A stretch of DNA of 64,000 nt from Zelopaecilomyces penicillatus (taxonomy: Eukaryota > Ascomycota > Sordariomycetes > Hypocreales > Pseudodiploosporaceae), in NCBI GenBank assembly GCA_005765155.1, contig VCCP01000002.1, positions 5,704,001 through 5,768,000 of the forward strand, written 5' to 3'. A model generated the notes under the pieces. That model was not told the origin of the DNA and searched no databases. It saw nothing but the letters and a program-made list of their open reading frames with translations. Numbering within the stretch: the stretch's first letter is position 1; every line of letters begins with the position of its first letter. The translations under genes were made by a program, and so were the position numbers. This document shows, one piece after another, positions 1-11,312 of this stretch.

Positions 1-1103
1 ACCAAAAGGCGCTGGTTCCTCCCAGAAACCGAATTAAGGTGACGGTGAGGTGTTGAAAGTCAGATGTCTTTTAAAGCTGAATCACAGAGTACATGGATTT
101 GCGAAACACAACCTCACTGCCACGTCACTGCTGGTCGAAGTTGCCAGAGCTTGTGACTACCGTGGCATAGTTTTCTTCCATTTATTTGGTACGAGGGAGT
201 TCATGGCAGTGACACAGAGGCACTAGAACTGAGCGGGTTGGTTTGTTTGACAGGTAAGCCTGTGGATTGGGCATACATGGTCCTATTGCGGAAGGATTGA
301 CAGGCAAACACTCTACCTGAGGTTTGAGTGGATCAATGCTGTGGGCGAGGTTGGGAGAAGGCTTCGTACCTAGCCTAGCTAGCAGCGGCCCCACTCCGTC
401 AACCGAGCCGGAGATCACTGACTGGTGGGGTGCCGTACAGTGAGTGGAACTGTGGAAGGATGGGCCGGGTTGTGAGGCGGGCGGCTTCAGCGCTGTCGTT
501 TCAGTGGTTGAGTGGCTGCTTGGCGGGCCGTTTCTCACTTCCGCTAGACGGCCACAAATCCACTAGCGCCTCCAGGCACACACCAGCCACCGGTTTCTCC
601 AGCCACCAGCCTTTCTCTTTTCTTGCTGGGCAACAATGCAGGTGGCGGGGGGAAACCACGTCCTTTATCATGGCTCCTTTCGCAGCAAGCTCGCCCACCA
701 TTATCCTGTATCTCTCTCCCACTCTTCCAAGTTCTCTTTGCTCATCCTTACACACAATTTCTGATCTCCGAGCAACAAACAAGCTTGAGATATTGTCAGG
801 TGCTGCCCATCAACTCAAATCAACTATCGCTTCACTATACGGGCATAGTTTTCGCTCCTACCGCCGTTGCCTAGACAACGCAACTGAGGCTTGACTTGTC
901 TACTCGGCTATCTACCGACTTTTTGCCACATTACAACCCAATTTGAGAGGTATCCAAGCCAGAGTTTGCTCTCAGAAATCAAATCAAAAGAAGCTTCACT
1001 TTGCTGAGCTTTTCCTACCGGGTTTTCGAACATCAATCACCAACACAAAACACATCCTCGCAACTCTCCCCTTTCGCCGTGAGACGGCGCTCACAACGCC
1101 ATC
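1..1103. other. Gene-free left edge and 5' leader of the small membrane peptide gene
   Basis: Open frames occur on both strands at about 180-890, but they overlap each other antiparallel, have no recognisable domain and look like chance openings in GC-rich DNA. The last 400 bases are pyrimidine-rich and lead straight into the ATG at 1104, so they are probably promoter and 5' UTR. Confidence 0.5.
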
Positions 1104-1268
1104 ATGGTTCAACGCAACTATGTCATCGCAATCATCATCATCGTTCTCTTCGTCATCCTGGCTCTAATCTCTTTTGGCATCTGGAAGCTCGTCCACACCG
1201 CGAGAAGGGACATGACTGTCACCTCCGAATCCAGCAGCAGCGGCTCGAGTGGATTGGCGGACAATTGA
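1104..1268 (+). CDS. 54-aa single-pass membrane peptide
   Basis: An uninterrupted ATG-to-TGA frame encodes 54 residues. After a five-residue polar start (MVQRN) comes one very hydrophobic stretch at about residues 6-27, rich in Ile, Val, Leu and Phe, followed by a basic edge (WKLVHTARR) and a Ser-rich tail ending SGLADN. The positive charges after the helix suggest that the C-terminal tail faces the cytosol. The ATG lies at the end of a long pyrimidine-rich leader, as expected for a fungal promoter and 5' UTR. I do not recognise a named family; small one-helix proteins of this kind occur in filamentous fungi but are often missed by gene callers because they fall under 60 residues. No signal-peptidase site is evident. 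It could in principle be the first exon of a longer gene, but no good donor precedes the stop. Function is unknown. Confidence 0.55.
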   Translation: MVQRNYVIAIIIIVLFVILALISFGIWKLVHTARRDMTVTSESSSSGSSGLADN

Positions 1269-2326
1269 CGGGACGCCCCGAAGGGATACCCAAAGCACGG
1301 CCCTCCGAAATGAGAGCCTTTTAAGTTGCTTTGCTGGTATCCTCGGGGACAAACCATTTACGAGCTATTGCGCATCTGGACATCGTTTTTTCAGTTTTAT
1401 TTCATCAATGAGTCTGCGAACTCATTCGACAGCATTGGGTATAGGTCATTGTTCTTTTGGGATTGTTATTTTGCTTGGGATGTAGTGATATTTTATGGCC
1501 GTGTGGCTTTGACGGCATGAGTGCGGATGTACGGATATGAGGAACGAGAATGAAGACTTAATGGGTATGGGTCTTGGGAATTTGATTTGGCGCAAGCGGG
1601 CTGTTATTGTTTTAATCATCATGGCTACCCGGGAAGGGACCCTGGGAAAAGATTTATGCATTTTAGATAGATGACCGAAGAATTCGAGAATTTATGTATC
1701 CATTTACCACACAGACTCTTACTGGGAATTTGAAGCCATTAGATTCCCCTTACTTCAGTTAACCATTTCTCTGTTTGATTCCGCTTGTGACCAAAGTGTT
1801 TGTGTGTTTGGTTGTGTATTGCCTATACCATCTGGTTGACAGCTGGTACTCCCCGACCATTGAGTGAACAAATCATTATTTGACAACGTCGAGGTTTGTG
1901 AAACAAAGCAGTGCCATATATTCTGTTTGCCCATTTTACAGCTAGTTTAGGCTAATCAGTGTTCCCAGAATATGCGCAGATGGCTGTTGTCCTCGTCTGG
2001 TTCTCTCCTCTATTCGCGACGGTACTCTGTACTGAATCACTGCTTGCTATTACGAAACCCTCATATGACAAGGAGAATCATAGGTTACATATAAGAATAA
2101 CACTGGTCCTACCCACCATGGAGATTGAGCTAGGCTATGGTCACCTTTCGTTTCTGCTTCCCGCACTGACTGACTTGTCTCTTGTTTCCCACCGCCCGTT
2201 GTCCAAAGTCATCTTCTCCGACAGGCCTACGAATTTAACATCGGTAACATATTCATCTACAGCTTGATATCGATACGACACATTCAAAGTGGTCAAAAGC
2301 AGGTAAAAAGGAACACGGGAAAAGAA
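1269..2326. other. Intergenic region, no gene seen
   Basis: Moderately AT-rich sequence between two plus-strand genes. It should hold the 3' UTR of the small membrane peptide gene and the promoter of the 449-aa orphan. No long ATG-initiated frame with a recognisable product is present; the weak openings at about 1250-1660 and 1959-2267 have no family features. Confidence 0.5.
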
Positions 2327-3676
2327 ATGAGATTCTTATCCAGCCAGTTTCCCAGCAGACAGTATCCAAACATGGCGAGGCACAACCCATTTATCTTTGG
2401 AGGTGATTACGAAGAGGAAACAGAAAGTGCGTTCATGTTTACTCCGCGACTTACGCCCACTGATTACGATATGGAAGACGACGGGCGGAATGAAGTGCCT
2501 CCAGAGTATCTCATGGAGACAACCTCTCAGCACCACACCCATACGGCCTCCCCCTTGCCTCATGCCTCGAGGCACATGTCTTCCCACCAGCAGCGCCTCT
2601 CGGCCTGCCTGGATGCGTTGAGATACCACCACCGCACACTGCGCATTCGCCACCTCGAGGCAGAGCAACAACTAGCTGAGATGTCCCGGCTCATTGCTCG
2701 GCGGTGCTGGGACCTGTATTTTCAGAGCCCTCGGCTTTTCTTTATCGAGGAGCTGGGCCGGATTCCACCGGGTGTCATTGAGCGGATGTTGCCGCACCCG
2801 CAATACAACAGCGTGAGAGGGATCCATTGGGATGCTGTTAATATCTCTGCTGCTAGATCAGGCGGTGGTAATAGCGACACTGACGTTAACGATGATGGCG
2901 AGTGGCTGCACAGGCTCAGGGCCGTGGGTGCTCTAGTTGATGAGGAGTATCTCGCAAAGGAGCGAGTTGGCCGGCTGGAGAAGCGGATCCGAAGAGTAGC
3001 AGCTATGATGCAGGAAGGACTGCGTGAGCAGGATGCTATTCTTCGAGGAGGTGGGCATTGGGATTGGGCAGAGCAGCAGCGCGAAGCTCATCATGACAAG
3101 GCTAGAAGTGCTGGTCAGAACATGGCGGGCATCTTTGCAGCAACGCAGACGCAGACGCAGAATCCAACTAACCCAAACGTCCATACCTTTCAGCCACCGG
3201 TTTCCGCTCCCGGATACTTCTTCCACGGCGCTGCAAAAGCTGCAACACCCCCTTCGCTCCCATCGACGAGCCGTTTCTCCAACTGGCCTAGCCCGGCAAC
3301 ATGCGAGACCTGCCACAGCGCGGATGACGAGTATGAGGATGAGTCCGTTGCAAAGCGAGGGGAGGAAGAAGTAGAGGAGAAAGATGCAGCAGCGGCATCA
3401 AATGAAATCGAACAACAGCCACCGCTATTCTACTCCCAACACTGTCATCTGGAACCTGTGCCAGCGGCTATAACCACCGCCGAGGAAGAGGAAATACCAA
3501 CACCAACACCAACACCATCATCAACAGCAGCAGAAGCGAAAGTGGAAGCAAAAGTGGAATCAGCAACAGATGGCTTTGGCTGCTCAAAGGTTCAGAGTCT
3601 GGCGGAAGCTTTGGAGGCACTGAGCCCGCAACAGCTGCTGGAGGTTCTGCGCTTGGTTACGATTCCGCGGTGCTGA
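2327..3676 (+). CDS. Hypothetical protein, 449 aa, coiled-coil and low-complexity
   Basis: A single open frame runs from an ATG at 2327 to TGA at 3674-3676. A second in-frame ATG at 2372 has a better initiation context (A at -3, G at +4) and would give 434 aa; the frame stays open upstream to 2264 but without an ATG there. The N-terminus is acidic. A helical, Leu/Glu/Arg-rich stretch lies at about residues 90-127 and a second at about 210-240, both plausible coiled coils. The C-terminal third is low-complexity, rich in Glu, Ala, Pro and Thr, with a TPTPTP run. The last 20 residues (ALEALSPQQLLEVLRLV) form a possible amphipathic helix. I recognise no catalytic motif. It looks like a lineage-restricted fungal protein. 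Function is not assigned. Confidence 0.7.
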   Translation: MRFLSSQFPSRQYPNMARHNPFIFGGDYEEETESAFMFTPRLTPTDYDMEDDGRNEVPPEYLMETTSQHHTHTASPLPHASRHMSSHQQRLSACLDALRYHHRTLRIRHLEAEQQLAEMSRLIARRCWDLYFQSPRLFFIEELGRIPPGVIERMLPHPQYNSVRGIHWDAVNISAARSGGGNSDTDVNDDGEWLHRLRAVGALVDEEYLAKERVGRLEKRIRRVAAMMQEGLREQDAILRGGGHWDWAEQQREAHHDKARSAGQNMAGIFAATQTQTQNPTNPNVHTFQPPVSAPGYFFHGAAKAATPPSLPSTSRFSNWPSPATCETCHSADDEYEDESVAKRGEEEVEEKDAAAASNEIEQQPPLFYSQHCHLEPVPAAITTAEEEEIPTPTPTPSSTAAEAKVEAKVESATDGFGCSKVQSLAEALEALSPQQLLEVLRLVTIPRC

Positions 3677-4067
3677 AGCTTTCTATCGATGAACTTTTAT
3701 CATCAAAGAGAGACAGAGAGGTATCAACCATCGTCCCAGTGAGGGAAAAATGGAGTGGAGAAGAGGGGAATGGAATATACCGGCAGCCGTGGGAGGAGCT
3801 TTCTTTTGTCCTAAAACGGGTTTAGATCCTATGATTTGGTGTGCCTCCTGTTCCTTTTACGGTCGAACGGCCCCCAAAGATGTTTCCCTTTCAAGTGAGT
3901 TTCAGCAAATCATACATTCGTGACATTAGGTCGCTATTTCTTTTGTAGTGTGAAAACGGTCTCTAGTTAAAAAGCTTTGTTGTATGTATGCCTTCTAGTG
4001 TCCCTTTGCAGCTATGAAATAAATATGAAACATGAACGAACAACCCTCGTGACTTTTATATATGTCA
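3677..4067. other. Convergent 3' intergenic region
   Basis: Lies between the 3' ends of the orphan gene (+) and the AIM32-like gene (-). AT-rich stretches around 3900-4060 are suitable for 3' UTRs and poly(A) sites of both genes. No coding sequence seen. Confidence 0.6.
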
Positions 4068-5661
4068 TTACCAACTGAATAAGCCCCTACTCCTGTCAAA
4101 GCCTCCTCTTAACTGCTTTTCTGGCTTAACAACCTTGCCCTTTAAGATGGTATATCTCACCAAGTTCTCGCAGTCCTCAGGTCGCACCCTGCCCAACCAT
4201 ATACATTGTGCAGCACCGACATCATCATTGGCACCGGTCTTGAGCCCATTCGTTGAGTTACCGTTGGTGGCACCATTAGAACCATTCGTAGAGCTGCCGT
4301 TGTGCCCGTTCTTCTGCTCCTCTGTGGCTGGCGCTGCTGCCTTCTCTTCAACCCCGGCTGGGAGTGGCTCATCATCTTGGCCAAAGGCGTTTGGCCGACG
4401 GTATATCATGACGTTGGCCGAGTACTTGTGGCCACCAACGTGACTGATAAAGTAGATTCCCACGCCTCCAGGACGCTCATCATGCATGTCGCGGTGCAAA
4501 CCTAGAGGTCGTAGATGTCGCTCCAGCTCCTTACGCAGCAATGGCGCGCTCTGGCCGCAACGAACGTCTCGCGTACGCTGGCTACACATGAGAATAACGG
4601 CGCTGTGCGGACAGGCTGCGGTGAGAAGCGCCGGGACGGCAGCTGGGTCGGCGTTGTCTTCTGGGCCAGGACTGGGAAGGGAGGCTGGCAGAGTGGTCCA
4701 GGGTCGTAACGGTGATGTGTTTGTGGGCGCGTGGTTGACGAGGTCGCGGATGAGGACCGGCACGTTACGCGGGTGAACGTTGTGGATGAGAGTGAAAGCC
4801 GGTAGAAGGAGAACGGTGGTTGGTTCTGAATAGTCTGTTGTATCGTGTGGTGTGGGGATGTTGGATGCAGAGAGCATGAGTTTCTGGGTAGTAGGGGTGA
4901 AATGGTTAGTCGTTGAAGGTTTTGAGTTTTGTTACTCACTCAGTATGAGTATGATTTGGTGTTGTAAGAAGGGGCAAGGGGGATAAGTTTGGATGTTGTG
5001 GAAGAGGATTGGATTTACGAAGCATCGCAGAGTAGGGCATACATGATGGAGGATGGATGGTGGTGACGAGTGAGTGAGAGCGGGTACCAACAACGCCAGT
5101 GTAGACAGAACAATAACAAACATATACCAATCACAAGGCATCAGGCAAGCCAGAAGCATTCATAGAGTAAAGAAAAGAAGCCCCACTCACCCCATTAGTT
5201 GGTGCATCGGCCTTCTTGATGGCCTCCATTACACTCCCCTTCTCATCTGCGACATCCCGCACCCAGTCCGCCTTGCCCGTCGCCACCAGCGCATGCGTGC
5301 TCCACGCCGTGACATGCCCGTACAGGAGATCATCTTCGTCGACCTTCCAGTTGCGAGGGTACCGCACCGCACAGCCGTCACAGTCCCGCAAGCAGTCATC
5401 GCCGTCCGTTGCCGGGTCCGTCTTGGCGAAGAGTTCCTCCATTCGCGCCGGGCCGGCGGCACCAGCACCGCCGTCGCCGCCACCACCAGCGGCGGAGGAA
5501 GACGATGTGGAGGAAGGCCCCTCTACCCTGCTGCCGGGCACCGCCGAAAGGACCGTGGTCATGAGCGACTTGAGTGATAGTGCCATTTTCTGCTTCACCG
5601 GCATGCGCGGCTGGTAAGGGGTGGGAAAGGAAGATGAAGAGCCAGCGGCTGGAGGTGGCAT
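4068..5661 (-). CDS. AIM32: AIM32/Apd1-family thioredoxin-like 2Fe-2S protein
   Basis: Two exons, complement(join(4068..4883, 5191..5661)), 428 aa. The donor is GTGAGT, the acceptor CCCAG and the intron 307 nt, long for this window; the join is phase 0 and gives ...APTNG|KLMLSASN.... The family (sucrase/ferredoxin-like, yeast Aim32 and Apd1) binds a [2Fe-2S] cluster through two Cys and two His; yeast Aim32 acts in mitochondrial redox quality control. Visible here are an N-terminal Cys cluster DDCLRDCDGC (residues 88-97), the motif CSQRTRDVRC (Cys257, Cys266) and HVGGH (His305, His309), matching the C-x8-C and H-x3-H ligand pattern. The C-terminus GRVRPEDCENLV is also typical. A Ser/Gly-rich spacer lies at residues 50-70. 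Met20 or Met26 could be alternative starts in front of a mitochondrial-type presequence. The frame stays open upstream to 5901, but family resemblance starts after 5661. Confidence 0.88.
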
Positions 5662-6638
5662 TATAAAAGAAGAAGATGGAGAAAAAGAAGAAGGAAGGAA
5701 AAGCAGAACAACAAAGCGGAAAAGAGAGTCGGCAAAGAGCGGTCTTGGTGGGGGCCTCCGGGAAGGGGGGGTGTGTGTGGGTGAGTGAGTTGAGTGAGCC
5801 GATCCGGATGTGGTGGTTAAATCCGCGGTGTCAGCGCCGAGAAAATAAAAGAAACGACCAAAAACAATCAAATCAAAGTAAATCCTCTGTAATCCAAACA
5901 AACAAATAGGCTATTAAACACCCCCCCGGAGTGTCGTGCGGGCGGTGTTAAGAACCCCAAAAAAAGGGTCGGTCCCACGCGCCCCAGACTTTTTTTTTCC
6001 CTTGCCACAAGAAAGTCGGCAATCGGGTGTCGGTCGGCGGACCCAAGAAACTCCCAAAGAGGAAAAAAGGTCTCGTGATTGGTCACCTCTGCTGAATAAG
6101 GCGGGCGGAAACCCGTTATCAGATCCGTGCTGAGAAACAGCAAAAAAAAACCGTGCGATTGATAAGGCGAGTCGTCGGGTGGTGGTGGTGGGGGACCGAG
6201 AGAGAGCGAAGCAGAAATGAGGATGGGAGTGTGCGCCATGGAGATAAATCATGGGCCAATCCTCTCTTATAGGTTTCTCATCCATTTCATGCATTACATA
6301 TCAAAAACATAATTATCCACACCCCGCATCAAATCTATCCGCAATTTTTCTTTTTGGAAACGGGATATCTCTCTCTGTTGCATGCACCCCAAGAACCAGA
6401 CAGCCCATGGATCACCGACTATCTCCGAGCCCTGGGTGCCTCAACCGTCACACTCCAAACTCCAAAGCACCAGATTGTTGCCTGTAATACGCGTATTTTC
6501 CATCAATCGTAATCGTAAAACCACCATCCAGACTTCGGTCATTTACGCTGCACACGGCACGGCCTCTGGCTGACAAGCTCGGATTCCGCCCCTTCCCCTC
6601 CTCCATCCTTCCATTTTCACCTCCCCCCACATTAACGC

Positions 6639-6656
6639 TAGGTAGGTAGGTAGGTA
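6639..6656. repeat. TAGG tetranucleotide microsatellite
   Basis: Four and a half copies of TAGG run without interruption. The unit resembles half of the CTACCTAGGTAG palindrome found 150 bases further on, but I cannot show a link. Confidence 0.9.
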
Positions 6657-6801
6657 CTTTGTCGTAATTGACATCCTTCATTATCCATTTTTGTCAACCG
6701 CCACGTCAGCCCTTTGAACATCATGTCTTGACAAAGGCCCTGGCTTGAATTAGTCATCCATGTGACCTTAGGTATCCAGACCTTCCTACAGAATACGGAT
6801 A

Positions 6802-6813
6802 CTACCTAGGTAG
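6802..6813. repeat. 12-bp perfect palindrome CTACCTAGGTAG, copy 1
   Basis: The sequence reads the same on both strands. An identical 12-mer is found at 27228-27239 and the inner 10 bp TACCTAGGTA recurs at 43326-43335, all outside genes. It could be a protein-binding site or a relic of a repeat. Confidence 0.8.
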
Positions 6814-7074
6814 TCACGTTGTAAACCTGTCAAAACATGTAGTTCAAACTAACATGGAGACAGCGCGGAAGTAATAACAAAATAACCAAAAATAGGGTCA
6901 TCATCTTCATTAGAAGTCATCACTACTTCTCCAAACTAAAAAATAAAACCCCCATCACAAATAAAAACCAAAATTCCCTTCAAAATACAAACCCCCCCTT
7001 TGATATTTCCCAACCTTCCCATTGCGAAATCCCAGGCCCATCATGTTCTGCCACCTCATATAACCCCCAATTTC

Positions 7075-9489
7075 TTACATCTTCTTCTTTCTCGCTTCGT
7101 TATATTCCTCATCCTCGCTATCCTCGTCATCCTCGTCAGCGCCAGCTTGCATCTTCACCCGCTCCGATTTTTTCCGCCTATCCTTCATCGCCTCTCTAAT
7201 CTTACGGCTTGCCTCATTGAAGCCCTCTGCCGAGTCCAGAGTCGTAAAGCCGCTGATAGGGAAGCCGCTAGATCCAAACCCACCTCCTGCACTGCTCGAC
7301 CTGGAACGATTTCGTGACGGTGGCCGTGTTGAGAAAATACCCACTGTTCCAATGTTGCTGAAGGAGTCGTTTCGTGGCAGCGCCCGGCTGGATTGCATCG
7401 TGTTGCGGCGTGATAGAGCTGGGGGAGTGTCCGAGCCAGCACCCACGCTCGATTGATCGCTGTCGCGGCGCCTGTGCCGTTCCGGTGAGGATGGCACGCC
7501 GCCCGTTTCAACCTTGGACCAGTCCGGAACAAGACGTGTCTTATCAAAGTCAGGGAACATTTCCGGACCAAGCGTGTTGATGAGATCTGTGACCTGCGCA
7601 CTGAGTTCTTCCCTTCGCAGCTTCAGCTTGTGAATGTTATACGTTGAAGTTGGCACCAGACACAGCATCAATGGCCGGAGCGACTTGAAAATATCCATAC
7701 CGACCTCACCAAATCGCAAAGCAGACATCGTGACAGCAATAAGGGCAGGCCAGACACACAGGTAAACCAGCCACAACGGCACCCATCCCGGCACCAGACC
7801 CCAAAATCGATCATGCCACACTTTGACGACAATCATGATGGAGTATAGATGGTACAGAGATGGTGCTAGACCCAGGGCTACTAGAATTTTCCATGTAGCC
7901 ATGACATCACGGCCGCGCACCTTGACAGTCGAGCCCGCCAGCGCCGTCTTTGCCTTTTCTCGGCTAATGATCTTTGTGGCAATAAAAACAGGCGAGAACA
8001 CCACCAGGCCAGGCACAGTACAGGCAAAAAATATAAGCAGTTTGATCGATCGGTAGAACGAAAGGAAGATAACCTTGAAGATGGACATGTGCGCGTATTG
8101 GACCTGATGATCTCTAAGATTCAGGTACCGCAGCTGCGAGTTGTACTTCTTGACGGCACTGAAGAGGCTGGTGATCCGCTCATCGTCCTTGTAGCGCTCA
8201 TAACCCAACGCCAGTCGGCGGTTAAGCTCAACCACGACGGGGAGAGGCAGCTTTCTGCCAGTAGGGTTGTAGAGACGTCGCGCAGCCTGAATCATCATCA
8301 ACGTGTCATAGTCCGGCGCAGAGACCGTCACAGAGCTCAGGGCTTGGTACACGGTGTCAATTACTTGCCCAATGGCCTCTCTGCGCTGGTTGTTCCGGTA
8401 CATATCCACCACGTATGACGGGATTTCAAAGGGTGCCCCAAACTCTACGACAGCGCGAGAGCGGAACTTGTGCGCATGGAAGTAGTTCATGCCCACAGGA
8501 ACAATCTTGAGTCCGCAGTTTGGCGCCTGGGCGAGCGCTCCAAGCGCCATGATGGCAACACCGGCCTTGATAGGAAGCAGATCGGTGCGATCGTGGCTAC
8601 CGCCTTCGGGGAAGATGCCAACACATCCGCCGTTGAGGAGTCGGGCAAAAACTGCTTCGTAAACCTTGGTCTGATCGGTGTGAGGAGCCAGCTTGTATTT
8701 GGTGCCTTGGTAACCTGGTGCTGGTCCCTTCAGGCTTTTATTGGTAAATTGTCCGTCATCATCAATATCATCCCGCCCAGTAAGCTGCTGCATAACCAGC
8801 TTTCCTTTGAACGCCCTCTTGATGCGGATCTCTTCAGGACTGATAATCTTTTCAATGTTGACGCTGGCGCCTGCTGTGTCCTTGCCCGGGGGCAGGAAGA
8901 GCATGCCTTGGACTTCGCCCTCCCCCTCGCCGAATTTGGTGCCCACACCTCGAATCAGTGTAGGGTCGTTGATGGGATCTGGGAGATAAATCTTGCCCGT
9001 GGCCGCCTTGGCAGCATCTTGGGCGCGTCCGACGGGCACGGAGCCGACCTGGCGAGATCCCCAGCCGATGAAGCCGTGGACTGACTTCTGGGCGATGAGC
9101 AGCGACACTCGGCGGTTGGCATCCTGTTTCAATGTTCGTTGCAAAACAAGCGCATCGACAAACTGTTGGCCCACGCGGGTCAGTAATCATTTACAGCAGC
9201 TTTACGCATTGAGTGAATGGTTTTTGGAACTCACCTGATTCGCATGCGGCGCGGCAACAAACAGCACAGGTCCATCCTGCGGCACTTTCCAAGATCCTCG
9301 CGGCACAACTTCTCTGAAAAACAGGTCGACTAGGTTTCCGAGCGCGTAGAGAAACAGGTCGTACTTCCAGTTGACCATAGGATAGAGCTCCTTCTGCGGC
9401 GCCGGATCCTCGCCCTGCTGCTTATCCTGAGGATTTGCGCCTGACGCCTCTGTCGCCGCCGCCCTTTCCTTGACACTCTCGCCAGCCAT
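7075..9489 (-). CDS. SCT1: Glycerol-3-phosphate O-acyltransferase (SCT1/GPT2 type)
   Basis: Two exons, complement(join(7075..9162, 9235..9489)), 780 aa. The 72-nt intron (GTGAGT...ACAG) splits the conserved PHAN|Q block in phase 0, giving AAPHANQFVDALVL. The enzyme transfers a fatty acyl group from acyl-CoA to sn-1 of glycerol-3-phosphate (and of dihydroxyacetone phosphate), the first step of glycerolipid synthesis, at the ER. Visible are the PlsC-type motif I PHANQFVD (His82, Asp88), the substrate motif IFPEGGSHD (FPEG at 269-272) and VPVGMNYFHAHKFRS, which belongs to motif IV. The C-terminal half contains several hydrophobic membrane segments, then a Ser/Arg-rich cytosolic tail ending in acidic and Lys-rich residues. 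Length is close to the yeast proteins (743-759 aa). The tail is probably a phosphorylation region by analogy with yeast Sct1. Its upstream neighbour ETP1 is also on the minus strand but 1.8 kb away, so the two are transcribed separately. Confidence 0.93.
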
Positions 9490-11312
9490 TTTCTTTATTT
9501 GTTTGCCTGTGGGCGGGCTGCTGATGTTTCCAACCTGAGGAAGAGGGTTGATGGGTTGTTTTCACCTCCCACCGTCGTGACCCCGCGATGAGGGAGGGGG
9601 AGGGGGCTTTTTCGACTCGGTGGGCACGCAAAGTTTGTTTATTGTGATGTCCCTCTGCTGGGTTCGGACCAGAAGCGCAGGACCACGTGAGCCTGCACGG
9701 TTGGCGTCGAGAAGCTTTGAGGAATTGAAGTGTGGAGGGTGAAGATAATGGAGGCTGAGGAAGAGGGGCTTTAAGTTGGTCCAAATGTCGACGCTCCCGG
9801 AGAAAAGCAATGGATCCAGACTCCAGTCTGTCTCTGATTGCATGTAGACACATACCCTAGTTCAGTGGTGTTTGTACCTATACCTGCACTAATCTGTCTG
9901 TATTATCTGGCTTTAGGCTGGGGTTAGTGCTGGAGCGCTGCCGCTGGGGCGGGAACTCTATAGCACTAAAATGCATGGCTACAGTGGCTGTTTAGCTGCT
10001 AGCGGCCTGGGCTGGGTGAGCTGGAGCTGTGGTGGTGAGCCTTTTTCTTAGCGCTCTCCACGCCCCCCCCCCCCCCCCCCTTACTCCCCCTGCCATTCCA
10101 TCATCCTTGAATACTCCATTAAACGGAGTCGTCGTCCATACCGGGTGTTGGGACGAACGGCAGAGGCCCACATGGGACTGCAGGTGGGCGCTGCTCTGCG
10201 TTGCGCATCTGACATGTGAGGTCGATAAAAACTCCAGTCGCTGTGCTACGTAGTACTGCTTCTGACAGTACAGTAGACAAGAGCGTTGCGTTCTGGACTG
10301 GTCTGCCATTGATGGTGAGTACAGAGGGTGTGGTGTCTGTGCCTGCTGATGCCCTCCTCTGCCATGCAAGGTACGAAGTAATTACTAGATTATTATACAA
10401 AACAACCATTACCCTCCCGCTGGGTATACAGTATTTCTTTCATCTACCTCTGATATTAATTAACAACCACGCTCAACTCCCCCATCTTCAAATAGTAAAA
10501 AAATCCCTCTACCTCTCTAACAACACCACGACCGTTCATTACCTATAGATCATAGTGGGACCCCAACCGTCCTTTTTGGCCCTTGTTTTGTGTGCAGGAA
10601 CCAAGATCTAATATCCCACTTCCTCTTAAGCCTTGGCAGTAGTATTGGTTGATTAATACTCTCACCGAGCCTCGGGTCAGAGCCGGCCATGTCCGGGTCG
10701 TCTGGGAGGGGGGGGAGGGGAGGGGAGAGAGAAAGCACGCGCGCATTAAAAAGCAGGACAGGAGAATAATAAGCACAAAGAGGCACTCGGCATGCGAGAT
10801 GCACGCCCGTCGGTCTTTATGGTGTGCGTCTGTGTTCCGAAGCCTTGGGTTGAGAAGCATGGCATATTGGGAGGTCAAGTACAGCATTTCGCCCGTTTTG
10901 GCATGTGAAGTGTTGCTGTTATTTGCCGCACACACACGCGAGCATGTCACCCTGCATGCCCGTCACATCCGTCCCTTTTTCCTTTCCCATGCACACAGAC
11001 AGCTCCACGTATTTTGATACCACCCCAAACTGATCGTCCTCATCAGGTGCCCTAGCTAATCTAGAGGCGCCACGGACATGCAATTCGGAGGCCACGGATG
11101 CTACCGAGAAGGGGAGCCCGAGGGAGCGCCAGATTGGGCCCACTATTCGTAGATTCAATTCACAATATTTGCGTTGGAGTAAAGGGTAAACATATGTTAA
11201 TGCTATACGCTGCAGGTGCACTATTCAAAATCAAGGTATGGTATCTCATCCTCAGTCTGTTTTTGTACACATAATTCGTATGTCCCCTGGGTATCAATAT
11301 CATCATCATCCA
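9490..11312. other. Intergenic region between SCT1 and ETP1
   Basis: This 1.8-kb stretch holds the SCT1 promoter and the ETP1 3' side. It includes an 18-base C tract and a purine tract near 10700-10730. Short frames on both strands overlap each other and have no family features. No gene seen. Confidence 0.5.
10063..10080. repeat. C18 homopolymer
   Basis: Eighteen consecutive C on the plus strand in the promoter-side spacer of SCT1. The length may be inexact, because such tracts are prone to sequencing and replication slippage. Confidence 0.9.

Larger units (their letters stand above)
5662..7074. other. Intergenic region, AIM32-like promoter and SCT1 3' side
   Basis: Holds the promoter of the AIM32-like gene and the 3' flank of the acyltransferase gene; both are on the minus strand. 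It is purine- and pyrimidine-tract rich, carries a TAGG microsatellite at 6639 and a 12-bp palindrome at 6802. Weak frames at 5868-6681 have no recognisable product. Confidence 0.5.

Noticed and set aside
182..894. Several frames at the left edge
   Set aside because: Mutually overlapping antiparallel frames in Ser/Pro/Arg-biased GC-rich DNA; judged promoter and leader sequence.
5662..5901. 80-codon N-terminal extension of the AIM32-like protein
   Set aside because: In-frame ATG exists at 5901, but the extension is low-complexity leader sequence and family similarity starts after 5661.
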